From positions 1-64,000 of the forward strand of contig JADKAE010000020.1 in assembly GCA_016715405.1 (NCBI GenBank): 64,000 nt of DNA. Direction: 5' to 3'. Made by a program: the position numbers and the translations under genes. The notes below the pieces were generated by a model. That model made no database searches, was not told the DNA's origin, and saw only the letters and a program-made list of their open reading frames with translations. Below, piece by piece: positions 1 through 8,607 of this stretch (positions are counted from its first letter, which is position 1; each line of letters begins with the position of its first letter). Source of the DNA: Saprospiraceae bacterium. GTDB taxonomy: Bacteria > Bacteroidota > Bacteroidia > Chitinophagales > Saprospiraceae.

Positions 1-201
1 CAGTTCGTGTTTGACTTTCCGGGTATAGCGGCGCGTATATTTGAGCAGCGGCACATAGCCGGTGATATTTTTATCCTGGAGTCGTTTGAGCACCAGTTTT
101 TCCCTTTTGTGGAGCGTATACACGGCAAACCAGCGCGGCGTCGAGTCGTCGATACCGGTGGCGAAATGTGCTGCCGCAGGGCTACCACTGTTCAATGTCA
201 T
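1..201 (-). CDS. UpxY/NusG-like transcription antiterminator, N-terminal part (runs off left edge)
   Basis: Reading the minus strand from an ATG at 201 gives 67 codons with no stop up to the window edge. From about residue 24 the protein reads RWFAVYTLHKREKLVLKRL, followed by a KNITGYVPL segment. This is the NusG N-terminal (NGN) fold as found in UpxY-type antiterminators of Bacteroidota capsule operons. Such proteins bind RNA polymerase and let it read through long polysaccharide operons. The dehydrogenase and aminotransferase genes immediately to the right are nucleotide-sugar genes on the same strand, which fits a polysaccharide region continuing to the left. The conserved tryptophan at the start of the domain is present. 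The C-terminal part and the rest of the operon lie outside the window. A housekeeping NusG is less likely given the context. Confidence 0.8.
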   Translation of the reverse strand, partial: MTLNSGSPAAAHFATGIDDSTPRWFAVYTLHKREKLVLKRLQDKNITGYVPLLKYTRRYTRKVKHEL

Positions 202-261
202 TTAGTTAACGTTTTTTTCTGTGTAAATTGACTTTCAAATTGCAGGGGTCATGTCCCGGTA

Positions 262-300
262 TTTTTGTTACTTTTTTCATCGCCAAAAAAGTAACCAAAA
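262..300. repeat. AT-rich stem-loop
   Basis: TTTTGTTACTTTTTT is followed after a short CATCGCC loop by AAAAAAGTAACCAAAA, giving a nearly perfect 15-bp stem. It lies 60 bp upstream of the antiterminator gene. It may be a mobile hairpin repeat or a structured leader. Its role is not determined. Confidence 0.55.
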
Positions 301-419
301 AGTCTTTTTTGCAAACGCTGTTTGAGCCGCTGGCTCAAGCCAACCCAGAAATTTAATTGCTCCGCTAAATTTGCCGGCCAGCCCGCACTCAGTTTGCATG
401 ATTTTGACACTTTTCTGCC

Positions 420-666
420 TTAATACTACTTTGTCACTTTAATATTTCGCATGAAACATGTGCACATATTGCGCCCCTCCGGGGCTGTAATACGCTTTGT
501 ACATGATTTTTCTACCAATATTTTCGCCCCTCTGGGGGCTTTTCGGGCATCTATAAAGGCCCGGAGGACCGAAATATTGTTAGAACCGGCAATAAAAAGA
601 TCTCAAAAGCTCCGGAGGAGCGTAATATGCGGTATGCCTGGTTTTAAAGTGACAAAGTAGTATTAA
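420..666. mobile_element. MITE-like element, copy 1 (247 bp, 23-bp terminal inverted repeats)
   Basis: The element begins TTAATACTACTTTGTCACTT and ends with the exact reverse complement, a perfect 23-bp terminal inverted repeat (420-442 and 644-666). The inside is rich in hairpins built from CCCCTCCGGGG and GGCCCGGAGG motifs and has no credible coding capacity. The short frame at 451-660 is an artefact of the element. Related copies lie at 33338-33588 and, truncated, at 17904-18029. Non-coding DNA with matching ends and several copies fits a non-autonomous transposable element. No transposase is present in the window and no clear target-site duplication was recognised. Confidence 0.75.
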
Positions 667-723
667 CTTAATGACATTACCGTTATTGGGCGATGCGTTC
701 AACGATTGCAAATTAAATGTGGT

Positions 724-2027
724 TTACAAACGCCAATATAACAAACCGTTATCGTTTGGTTTGGGATAAATGGCTTTAAGGTCGACCAAAATAGGGTTTT
801 TGGTCATTATATTTTTGAAATAGGGAATAGTCAGTTTGGTGTAGGCATCGTGTGCGACGGCGACGATAACAGCGTCGTAATCGTCAGATATATTGTCTAC
901 GAGCATGAGTTTATACTCGTGGGCCAGTTCGTTGGGGGAGGCATAGGGGTCGGTTACGTGCACGTGGATAGAATAGTCCATGAGTTCGCGCACCAGGTCG
1001 GCCACCTTTGAATTGCGGATATCGGCTACATTTTCCTTGAAGGTAATGCCCATCACGAGTACCTTGGTTTGGCTGGGATTTTTGCCGCGTTGGATGAGCA
1101 TCTGCACCAGTCTTTTGGCGATAAAGGCGGGCATGCCGTCGTTGATGCGGCGACCGCTGAGGATCACCTGCGGGTTGTAGCCCAGTTTCATTGATTTGTG
1201 GAGCAGGTAGTAGGGGTCGACGCCGATGCAATGGCCGCCGACGAGGCCGGGGGTAAAACGAAGGAAATTCCATTTGGTAGCGGCGGCTTCGAGTACTTCC
1301 TGGGTATCGATATCCATGCGGTCGAAGATCATGGCCAGCTCGTTCATAAACGAGATATTGAGGTCGCGCTGGGTATTTTCGATCACCTTGGCGGCCTCGG
1401 CCACTTTGATAGAAGAGGCTTTAAAGATGCCGGCTTCGATAATCGCGCCATAGACGAGGGCGATTTGCTCGAGGGCTTCGGCGTCGTTGCCGGAGACCAC
1501 CTTCAGGATCTTTTCGATGGTGTGCTCCTTGTCGCCTGGGTTGATACGTTCGGGCGAATAGCCGATTTTGAAATCGGCGCCGAGGTGGAGTCCCGACAAG
1601 GTTTCGAGGATGGGCAGGCAGTCTTCTTCGGTACAGCCGGGATAAACCGTAGATTCGTACACCACGTAGTCGCCTTTTTTGAGAATGCGGCCCACGGTTT
1701 CGGTAGCGCTGATCACGGGCGCAGGTCGGGCACCTTGTGTTTGTCGACGGGGGTGGGCACGGCCACGATATGGAAGTGGGCCTGGCGCAGGTCATCGGGG
1801 TTGGCAGTAAACTGGATATCGCAGCCTGTAAAAGCGTCGGCGGTCAGTTCGCGGGAGGGGTCTTCGCCCATGCGCATCATCTCGATGCGTTGGGCGTTGA
1901 TATCGAAGCCTATCACACTAAACCGCCTGGCGAAGGCCAGGGCGAGGGGAAGGCCTACATAGCCGAGGCCTACCACAGAGATCTTTTTACTTTTATCCTG
2001 AAGTTGTGGGTATATGTTCACTATCAA
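724..2027 (-). CDS. UDP-N-acetylhexosamine 6-dehydrogenase, TviB/WbpO type (one frameshift)
   Basis: This enzyme oxidises a UDP-N-acetyl sugar (UDP-GlcNAc for TviB) at C6 to the uronic acid, using NAD+, to make acidic precursors for surface polysaccharide. The N-terminal piece carries the Rossmann motif VGLGYVGLPLALAF. The second piece has YESTVYPGCTEEDC, ERINPGDKEH, AEAAKVIENTQRDLNI and the catalytic-cysteine motif GGHCIGVDPYYL. These match TviB closely along the whole chain. The two reading frames (1713-2027 and 724-1716) join at about 1718, where PDLRP must continue into VISATETVG. Restoring one G there gives a single frame of about 434 residues, the normal family length. It lies 15 bp downstream of the aminotransferase gene and is probably cotranscribed with it. 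I judge the frameshift a sequencing error. Confidence 0.9.
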
Positions 2028-2042
2028 ATCGGTTTTGGGCGC

Positions 2043-3188
2043 TTATTGCGCAAAAAAAGCTTTTACGGCGTCGCATATATACGTCAGCATCTCGTCCGTC
2101 AATTCGGTATGCATAGGCAGCGACATTACCGATCGGCAAAGGTAATCTGTTGCCGGCAGTTTTTCAATGGTATTGGCCATACTGTTTTTGTAGGCTTCCT
2201 GTTCGTACAGCGGCACGGGGTAATAAATCATGCTAGGTATGCCCTTTTCCTGGAGGTAGGCCTGGAGGGCGTCGCGCCGGTTGTCTTTGACAATCAGCGT
2301 ATATTGGTGAAAGACGTGGGTAGAATTGTGTTGGCGCGCGGGTGTTTGCAGTGCCGGGATATTTGCGAAAGCGCGATCGTAAAAATCGGCGGCTTTTTGG
2401 CGGGCGGCGGCAAATTCGTCGAGGTGGGGGAGTTTGACGTTGAGCACGGCGGCCTGTACCGAGTCGAGGCGTGAATTGACGCCTACGAGGTCGTGGTAGT
2501 AGCGTTTGGTTTGTCCGTGGTTGGCGATCATCGAGCAGGTTTCTGCCCAGTTTTTATGGGGGGTAGTGATAGCGCCTCCGTCGCCGTAGCAGCCCAGGTT
2601 TTTGGAGGGATAAAACGACGTGCAGCCGATATGTCCGATAGCGCCTGTTTTTACCTGCGAGCCGTCGGAGAAGGTATAGGTAGCGCCGATAGCCTGGGCG
2701 TTGTCTTCCACCACCCAGAGGTTGTATTTTTTGGCTACTGCCATAATGGGTTCCATATCGCAGCTTTGTCCGAAGAGGTGGACGGGCACGATGGCTTTGG
2801 TGCGCGGGGTGATCGCTTTTTCGATAATATCGGCGGTGACATTAAACGTATCGGGGTCGACGTCGACCATCACGGGGCGCAATTGCAGCAGGGCGATCAC
2901 TTCGGCGGTGGCCACGTAAGTAAAAGCCGGCACGATCACCTCGTCGCCGGGCTGGAGGCCCAGGGCCATCAGGGCAATCTGGAGGGCGTCGGTGCCGTTG
3001 GCGCAGGGCACCACGTGGCAGTTGCCGAGGTAGTTTTCGAGAGATGCCTGGAAGGCTTTCACTTTAGGGCCGTTGATAAAGGCCGTGGTGTCGAGGACTT
3101 CGAGGATTTCGCGGTCGATTTCGGGTTTAAATTTGAGGTACTGCGTTTTCAGGTCGACCATTTGTAATTGAAAAGGAGATGTTGCCAT
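2043..3188 (-). CDS. DegT/DnrJ/EryC1/StrS aminotransferase, WbpE-like
   Basis: PLP-dependent sugar aminotransferase of 381 residues. It is closest in pattern to WbpE, which aminates UDP-3-keto-GlcNAc uronic acid at C3 in acidic-sugar pathways. Visible motifs are VDLKTQYLKFKPEID at the N-terminus, PCANGTDALQIALMALG, PGDEVIVPAFTYVATAE, VVEDNAQAIGA (the aspartate that binds the PLP nitrogen) and SFYPSKNLGCYGDGGA (with the Schiff-base lysine in SKN). The C-terminal MSLPMHTELT is typical of the family. The gene precedes the TviB-type dehydrogenase on the same strand, so the two may work in one nucleotide-sugar route. The start codon sits 8 bp from a repeat array that carries a promoter-like core. 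The exact sugar substrate is inferred, not shown. Confidence 0.88.
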   Translation of the reverse strand: MATSPFQLQMVDLKTQYLKFKPEIDREILEVLDTTAFINGPKVKAFQASLENYLGNCHVVPCANGTDALQIALMALGLQPGDEVIVPAFTYVATAEVIALLQLRPVMVDVDPDTFNVTADIIEKAITPRTKAIVPVHLFGQSCDMEPIMAVAKKYNLWVVEDNAQAIGATYTFSDGSQVKTGAIGHIGCTSFYPSKNLGCYGDGGAITTPHKNWAETCSMIANHGQTKRYYHDLVGVNSRLDSVQAAVLNVKLPHLDEFAAARQKAADFYDRAFANIPALQTPARQHNSTHVFHQYTLIVKDNRRDALQAYLQEKGIPSMIYYPVPLYEQEAYKNSMANTIEKLPATDYLCRSVMSLPMHTELTDEMLTYICDAVKAFFAQ

Positions 3189-3249
3189 AATTTAGTTGTC
3201 TGTTGTCGGTTATCTGTTGTCGGTTCTCTGTTATCTGTTAGTTCTGCTG

Positions 3250-3344
3250 CCCCTAACCCCTAAAGGGGAACCCAACCCGCGAGCTCAGAAAACCCGTGTT
3301 GCGGGGGCTCTCCCCTTTAGGGGCCGGGGGTGTGTGTATGGACC
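3250..3344. repeat. REP-like palindrome, copy 1
   Basis: CCCCTAACCCCTAAAGGGGA at the left pairs with TCCCCTTTAGGGGCCGGGGG at the right, around a spacer with GCGAGCTCAGAAAACCC. The same design recurs at 3393-3467 and at 39540-39627. It is extragenic and embedded in heptamer element A. Confidence 0.8.
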
Positions 3345-3392
3345 CCGAAGCTTTCTCTGTTCTCTGTTCTCTGTTCTCTGTTCTCTGTTTCT

Positions 3393-3467
3393 ACCCCAAA
3401 GGGGAACCCAACCGCGAGCTCAGAAAACCCCGTTCTCTCCCCTTTGGGGCGGGGGTGTGTATGGACC
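3393..3467. repeat. REP-like palindrome, copy 2 (shortened)
   Basis: ACCCCAAAGGGGAACCCAAC pairs with CTCCCCTTTGGGGCGGGGG. It shares the GCGAGCTCAGAAAACCC spacer and the trailing GTGTGTATGGACC with copy 1, so the two are a local duplication inside the heptamer array. Confidence 0.8.
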
Positions 3468-3604
3468 AGCTTTCTCTGTTCTCTGTTCTCTGTTCTCTGT
3501 TCTCTGTTCTCTGTTCTCTGTTCTCTGTTCTCTGTTCTCTGTTCTCTGTTCTCTGTTCTCTGTTCTCTGTTCTCTGTTCTCTGTTCTCTGTTAAGATTAA
3601 CTGG

Positions 3605-3612
3605 CAAAGATA
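3605..3612 (-). promoter_or_regulatory. Candidate -7 box in the core of heptamer element A
   Basis: The minus strand reads TATCTTTG, a perfect match to the Bacteroidota -7 consensus TAnnTTTG. It points through the AGAGAAC array toward the aminotransferase ATG at 3188. A TTG lies 16 bp upstream, a little close for the usual -33 element. The leader RNA would consist mostly of repeat. Confidence 0.45.
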
Positions 3613-3679
3613 AGGAACGGATAACAGACAACGGAGAACGGACAACGGACAACAGAGAACCGACAACGGGAATCACTGT

Positions 3680-4876
3680 TCACAAATGTTGCATAGCCTT
3701 CCGGGCCACGTTTTCTCCGATAGCCAGCGAAGCGGTGGCGGCGGGAGAGGGGGCGTTGCACACATTAATCACCTGTTGTTTTTCCAAGAACAAAAAATCG
3801 TCGATGAGGTTGCCTTGGGGGTCGCAAGCCATGGCTCTTACGCCGGCGCCGCCGCGGTGCAGGTCGCCTTCTCCCACTTCGGGGATGAGGTGTTGCAGGG
3901 CTTTGACGAAAGCGGTTTTGGAGAACGAGCGGTACATCTCGCCGAGGCCGTCGCGCCAATAGCGGGCGGCGATTTTGCGGAAGCCGCTAAAGGCCAGGGT
4001 TTCGGCCAGTTCGGGGGCGTAAAAATCCCAGCGGCTGTAGCCTTCGCGGCGGAAGGCCAACACGGCGTTGGGGCCTGCTTCGATGCCGCCGCCGATCTTG
4101 CGGGTGTAGTGTACGCCCAGGAACGGGAAGTTGGGGTTGGGCACGGGGTAAATCAGGTTGCGCACCAGGTATTGTTTGTCGGGGTTGAGTTCGTAGTATT
4201 CGCCTCTAAATGGCAATATTCTCACCTGTGATTCGGGCATCGTCATGGCCGTGATCTTGTCGGCATAGAGTCCCGCGCAGTTGATGACCAGTCGGGAGCG
4301 GAAATCGCCGCGGCTGGTAACCACGGTGGCTTCGCCGGGGCGCAGTTGTATGTCGAGGACTTTAGCGCCAAAGACGGACTGGGCGCCGCGCTGCATGATT
4401 TGCTGCAGATAGGCGTGGGCTACGGTGGTATAGTTGACAATGCCGGCCTGGGGCACGTATACCGATGCCACAGCCTGTACGTGGGGTTCTAATTCGCGGG
4501 TAGCTTCGGGGCCGAGTTTTTGGAGTCCCTGGAGGCCGTTGGCCTTGCCTTTTTCGAGGATCTCGTCGAGGCGGGGCAATTCTTCGGGGCGGGTGGCTAC
4601 GATGGTTTTGCCGCAGATTTCGTGGGGCACGTCGTATTTTTCGCAAAAAGCGAGCATGGCCTTGTAGCCCTGGGTGCAGTGCACAGCTTTGGAGCCGCCG
4701 GGTTTGTAGTAGATGCCGGAGTGGATCACGCCGGAGTTGTGGCCGGTTTGATGTTGGGCGGGGCCGTCTTCTTTGTCAATAAGGGTGAGGCGCAAACCGG
4801 GTTGTAGTTGGCTGAGTTGAAAGGCTGTGGCCAGCCCTACGATTCCCGCACCGATAATGATGACGTCAGCTGTCAT
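3680..4876 (-). CDS. lhgO: L-2-hydroxyglutarate oxidase
   Basis: FAD-dependent enzyme that oxidises L-2-hydroxyglutarate to 2-oxoglutarate at the membrane and passes electrons to quinone. The 398-residue protein begins with the dinucleotide-binding motif IIGAGIVGLATAFQL. It then has the family signature HNSGVIHSGIYYKPGSLK-type segment (here HNSGVIHSGIYYKPGGSK). Near the C-terminus HRGGAGVRAMACDPQG and NAPSPAATASLAIG match LhgO/YgaF. Length and motifs are those of an intact enzyme. The stop codon (TGAACAGTGA on the coding strand) touches the heptamer element. A TACTTTTG -7-like box lies about 110 bp upstream at 4983-4990 on the minus strand, without a clear -33 partner. Confidence 0.92.
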   Translation of the reverse strand: MTADVIIIGAGIVGLATAFQLSQLQPGLRLTLIDKEDGPAQHQTGHNSGVIHSGIYYKPGGSKAVHCTQGYKAMLAFCEKYDVPHEICGKTIVATRPEELPRLDEILEKGKANGLQGLQKLGPEATRELEPHVQAVASVYVPQAGIVNYTTVAHAYLQQIMQRGAQSVFGAKVLDIQLRPGEATVVTSRGDFRSRLVINCAGLYADKITAMTMPESQVRILPFRGEYYELNPDKQYLVRNLIYPVPNPNFPFLGVHYTRKIGGGIEAGPNAVLAFRREGYSRWDFYAPELAETLAFSGFRKIAARYWRDGLGEMYRSFSKTAFVKALQHLIPEVGEGDLHRGGAGVRAMACDPQGNLIDDFLFLEKQQVINVCNAPSPAATASLAIGENVARKAMQHL

Positions 4877-5020
4877 GTCAGTATGCTGTTAATCAGCTGG
4901 TAATGTTGTTTTGTGAGTACGGGATGGTAGGTGTCGGATATGCACATAGTTGCCTGCTGAAGTTGGAGTTGTTTCCGTGGGGCAAAAGTAGGAAAAAAAA
5001 TGGAATGGGCGGTGATATTT

Positions 5021-5112
5021 TACCGCAGAGTTAAGGGAGTTTTACGCAGAGTTTCGCAGAGTCAACATCACGCTCTGCGAAACTCCTTTCAACTCCTTTT
5101 ACCTCTGCGGTT
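5021..5112. repeat. Nested inverted repeat between a T9SS gene and lhgO
   Basis: ACCGCAGAG, GGGAGTT and AGTTTCGCAGAG on the left are mirrored by CTCTGCGAAACT, AACTCC and CTCTGCGGT on the right around a roughly 10-base loop. The arm is built of repeated CGCAGAG-like units, as in the other inverted arrays here. It starts 8 bp after the stop of the upstream gene and could also act as a transcription terminator. Confidence 0.75.
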
Positions 5113-5119
5113 AAAAAAA

Positions 5120-7112
5120 TCAAGGCCTTAAGAATCTTACCTGACCCGGCGCAGCAATGACCGTTTGAAAAAAATGATACCAGCCGGGTGGTAATTTTTC
5201 GGTATTTAAAAAAACTTCCTTCTGCCGGGCGGGCCAATAATAAGTCATTGCTACCCGGCCATAGTTATCCAAAATAAATAACTCAAAACCGGCGTCTACC
5301 GGAAAGTCGAGCTGCAAAGTCAGCGTATGATTAACTATCGTGGGAAAAACCCGGAGCGCATTGGCCGTTTCATCCATCCAGGCATAGCGCACTTCGGAGT
5401 AATAGCTATCGCCGTCAAAATCCTCCTGCCGGAGGCGGTAGTAATTGGGGCCGGGGGAGGGATTTTTATCTAAAAAAACATACGCCTGCGGCGCCGCCGT
5501 AGTGCCGGCGCCAGGCGCCTCCCCGATATAAGCGTTTATTATCGGTTTCCGACCAGGTTTGCCAGGTTAATTCCACGGCGCTTTGCAAAGCGGAGGCCTC
5601 AAACCGGGCGAGCTCCACTGGCAGGGCGCTGCCGCTGGATACGGCGAAAGAAGTAGCTCCCGAGATACCTGTGCGGGTGCGGATAAAGGGATCGCCGCCG
5701 GAGGCCGGGCCGGGGTTGGCCTGCTGCCAGGAGGCGCCGGTGAATTGCGAAATATAACATGCCGGGCGGTCGAAGCCGGGCCATTCGTCGATAGCGGCCC
5801 ATTGCAGGGTGAGGTTGAGGTTGCCGGAGATGCTGCCGCCGAGGTGCCAGGTGCGGCTTACGATGCCCGCAATGACGGGGGCGCCCGAGGTACCCTGGCT
5901 GAGCACCCAATCTTCTACCCGCACTTTGAGCAGGCTATAGCCGCCCTGTTGCAGGATGGCGGGGTTATACGAATTGTTGCCCACCGGAAACAACCGGCTG
6001 CCGCTGACCGGCATGACGAGGCTGCCGGCGTTGCTGCCGATGCCGGTTGTCTGGATGTATTTTCCGGTGGAGCTACCCACGACTTCGCCCATGACGGTGA
6101 GGTCGTATTGTTGGAGGATGACTTTTCCATTAAAAAGGCTGAGGTCGTAGTTGATCGTGAGCGGGCGTTGCAGGATGAGGCCGTAGCCGCAATTTACTTC
6201 TGCGTAGTTGATTTGTGCGTTGCCGCCACCGTTTACAGTGGGGCCGCCGCCGCTAAACCGCACGACCCCACTGCCGGCGGTGACCTGTAACAGTCCGCCG
6301 ATTTGTAGATTGCCCATAAATTCGAAACCGGTACCGGCAGCGCTGCCGTTGTTGGTCAGTACCGAGCCGGGGCGGATGATACATTGCCCCAGGACGGTGA
6401 GGGGTTGAAAAAACGTATTTTCGTTGTACACCGTCACGCCCCCACTGCCGCTGCCGCCCACGTCGAAATCGCCGAGGATAAAGGCTGTGCCCGCGGCGCC
6501 CTGGAATCGACTGGCGCCTACGGCGGGATTCCAGTTGCCGTTGTAGCTTTCGATGATGAGGTTGGGGTAATAAGTGCCAACGGTGGTAAAAGACACATCG
6601 CCGGCGATACGCCTGATGATCCAGCGGGCGGTGGAGGGGATATTTTGCATGCCGTTGTGGTAAAAATCGCGATAGACGGCGGCGCTGGAATTGTTAGTTT
6701 TTACCAGCGTGCCGGTGGCGCCGAGTTGCCACGTACCGCCGGCCATATTGAGGCCGTTGGCGCTGCTGCCATTGTCCTGGAATGTGCCGTTGACTACCAG
6801 GTCGGCGCCGGGCAGGCCGTCGTATACAAACAGCTCCAGGGTAGCGCCCGAGAGCAATAGGGAGGCGCCGTAGTCGATAGTCACTGCGGCGGCATGGGCG
6901 TCGGCCGTGGCGATCTGCACGGTATGCGGGCTTCGTATGGTGACAATATCGGCGTTTCCGGGAGGTGAAGCAGGGCTTACCCAGCCCGAGCCGTTGTGCA
7001 TTTCCCAGGTAGTGGGTGTGGACCAGTCGCCGCCTGTGCGGCTGCGGTAGTTGGCGGCACTCAGGGTGATCAGTGCCATACAGCAGATGGAGGTGAGGGT
7101 GGTTGTTTTCAT
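5120..7112 (-). CDS. Secreted protein with T9SS C-terminal domain (one frameshift)
   Basis: The ATG at 7112 opens a signal peptide (MKTTTLTSICCMALITLSAA) followed by RTGGDWSTPTTWEMHNGSGW. This is the G-box-like repeat start common in Bacteroidota surface proteins, then a beta-rich body. The frame breaks near 5535, where SETDN must continue into AYIGEAPGAG; removing one A from an AAA run restores it. The C-terminal part (5120-5392 plus upstream) reads YYRLRQEDFDGD and then a region with LRVFPTIVNHTLTLQL and ILDNYGRVA, typical of type A T9SS sorting domains. The joined product is about 663 residues. It is probably exported and surface-attached. The body domain has no recognised enzymatic motif. 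A start further upstream would run through the repeat array and is rejected. Confidence 0.75.
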
Positions 7113-7118
7113 TGGTTT

Positions 7119-7315
7119 TTCTGTTGTCTGTTCTCTGTTGTCTGTTCTCTGTTGTCTGTTCTCTGTTCTCTGTTCTTCTGTTCTCTGTTCTCTGTTCTCT
7201 GTTCTCTGTTCTCTGTTCTCTGTTAAGTTTAACTGGCAAAGATAAGGAACGGAGAACGGACAACCGACAACGGAGAACGGAGAACGGAGAACCGACAACC
7301 GACAACCGACAACAG
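7119..7315. repeat. Heptamer array element B: degenerate units, (TTCTCTG)6, core, inverted arm
   Basis: Six perfect TTCTCTG units occupy 7181-7222, preceded by degenerate TTGTCTG units that run to within 7 bp of the T9SS gene ATG. The core (GTTAAGTTTAACTGGCAAAG and following bases) is shared with elements A, D and, with small changes, C and E. The right arm has AGAACGG, ACAACCG and related units. Beyond the array, 7316-7428 holds nothing else recognised before the EAD11 gene. Confidence 0.9.
7237..7244 (-). promoter_or_regulatory. Candidate -7 box in the core of heptamer element B
   Basis: TATCTTTG on the minus strand points to the T9SS gene starting at 7112. A TTG lies 16 bp upstream and another 23 bp upstream because the arm repeats every 7 bp. 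The usual -33 position falls between them. Confidence 0.45.
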
Positions 7316-7428
7316 CTACAAAATAGACGCAGCAACCACCCAAATTCCATAAGCTTTGGAAACATTTTTTTTGAATTCCTGCTTTTAATACCGAATTTAG
7401 CCCGTCGTCTAATACAGCATGATAAATT

Positions 7429-8607
7429 ATGGCAATACCTAATAAAACCGAACTCAAGTCGCTTGTCGCGAAAAACAAGATTGAAGAGGTCATCAAAGCG
7501 CTTCTTGTCGTCACGGAAGAGCTGGGCGATAAAGATTTATACAATGATGTAGCGCTGCAATCGTCAAAATGGCAGGGTTTAAAGCGGGAACAGATCGCCG
7601 GTACGATGAGTTCGGCGGATGAAGCATTGGCAAGAAACAAGATCACACATGCCCTGTTAAGTCTTATTGACCAACTACCCGATTCCGGACAGGCTGAAGG
7701 CCCGGCTTTACATACGCCGGCGCCGAAGGCAAAGCCGGAATCTTCCGTACAACCCGATCCCATAGCGCAGCCGTTGTCGCCGGGGCGTTACCTGACTATC
7801 AGTCTGGTGGCGCTGCTGATTTCCGTGGGTTTGTTTTTTGCGCTGACCATTTTCCAGGATCAATTGAGCGTGCAATCGGGCAACCGGGCGTATTATATCC
7901 TGTTGTTTCCGCTGGCATTTTCCACGGCGGCCTTTCTTTTTGGGGCTATGCGCTCGTATGCGGCGTATACCCAAACCGCGGTCAACCAGAACCTGGAATT
8001 GGGCGGGCCTATCGTGGCTGCGCTGCTGGTCATCGTGGCGGGATTTCAGCTGGTGCCGCAGGCGGGGCCTTTTGAATACACCATCTTCCTGGAAGCCACG
8101 GGAACCAAGGACGATCCCGGGTTTAACGGAGAATACAAGGCTATCGTCAAGATGAAATTGAACAACGACGTCAGGACCGATGAAGTAGACGAGCACGGCG
8201 CCGCCGACTTCAAAAACATCCCCGCCGATTTTCAGCAGAAAGAAGTGCCGCTGGAACTGGATTTCAACGGCTGGCAATTTGCGGACACGCACAACAAAAA
8301 AAGGACGGTCAAGCTGGCCGAAAAAAGCGCTACGCTGGCCATAGAACCCGACGGTAGTTTGTCGAAAGTTTTCGGCACCGTACGCGACGATAACAACCGC
8401 TTTTTGGCAGATATCACCATCACCATAGGTGCTTTGACCACCCAAACCGATAAATTGGGGCGTTTTAGTCTGGATATTCCCATCGAGCAGCAAAAACGGG
8501 AGCAGAAGTTGCGCGCCTACAAAGAAGGTTACGAGATTTGGGAAAAAAGCGTATATCCCGAACAAAACGAAGAAATCCCCATATTGCTGATTAAAGCCAC
8601 AAAATGA
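7429..8607 (+). CDS. Membrane protein with N-terminal effector-associated domain 11 (EAD11)
   Basis: 392 residues. Residues 7-84 (from ELKSLVAKNKIEEVIKALL, with DLYNDVALQSSKWQGLKREQ and a terminal NKITHALLSLIDQL) match EAD11. EADs are small helical adaptor domains known from bacterial NTP-dependent conflict systems, where copies on a sensor and an effector pair with each other. A proline-rich linker (about 85-118) leads to three predicted membrane segments (121-142, 154-174, 192-210). The remaining 180 residues look beta-rich and include a carboxypeptidase-regulatory-like unit (VFGTVRDDNNRFLADITITI). With the EAD inside the cell, three spans put the C-terminus in the periplasm. The stop overlaps the start of the next gene by 4 bp (ATGA), so the two form a translationally coupled pair. 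No catalytic domain is visible. The signalling role is inference. Confidence 0.82.
   Translation: MAIPNKTELKSLVAKNKIEEVIKALLVVTEELGDKDLYNDVALQSSKWQGLKREQIAGTMSSADEALARNKITHALLSLIDQLPDSGQAEGPALHTPAPKAKPESSVQPDPIAQPLSPGRYLTISLVALLISVGLFFALTIFQDQLSVQSGNRAYYILLFPLAFSTAAFLFGAMRSYAAYTQTAVNQNLELGGPIVAALLVIVAGFQLVPQAGPFEYTIFLEATGTKDDPGFNGEYKAIVKMKLNNDVRTDEVDEHGAADFKNIPADFQQKEVPLELDFNGWQFADTHNKKRTVKLAEKSATLAIEPDGSLSKVFGTVRDDNNRFLADITITIGALTTQTDKLGRFSLDIPIEQQKREQKLRAYKEGYEIWEKSVYPEQNEEIPILLIKATK

Larger units (their letters stand above)
3196..3672. repeat. Heptamer array element A: degenerate units, (TTCTCTG)5, (TTCTCTG)17, core, inverted arm
   Basis: This fills the gap between the aminotransferase start and the lhgO stop. 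It holds degenerate TTGTCTG-type units (3196-3246), five perfect TTCTCTG units (3353-3387) and 17 perfect units (3472-3590). A core follows at 3591-3620 containing GGCAAAGATAAGGAACGG, then an arm of reverse-orientation units such as AGAGAAC, GGACAAC and CGACAAC up to 3672. Two REP-like palindromes are embedded in it. All six reading frames stay open through the TTCTCTG array, so the long frames across it are not genes. Confidence 0.9.

Noticed and set aside
451..660. Small gene in the first MITE-like copy
   Set aside because: The frame follows the hairpin structure of the element and is not kept in the other copies.
1713..1720. Programmed frameshift in the dehydrogenase gene
   Set aside because: No slippery heptamer or stimulating structure is visible, and similar breaks occur in many unrelated genes, so sequence error is the simpler view.
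1198..1962. Long plus-strand frame opposite the dehydrogenase (254 residues)
   Set aside because: It is a shadow of the well-supported TviB-type gene. Similar long antisense frames occur opposite many genes here and were dropped.
3472..3590. CRISPR array
   Set aside because: Units are 7 bp and directly joined, with no spacers and no cas genes nearby. The same holds for the octamer arrays.
3196..3962. Long open frames across the TTCTCTG arrays on both strands (FSVLCSL or NREQRTE repeats)
   Set aside because: The heptamer has no stop codon in any of the six frames, so openness carries no coding information.
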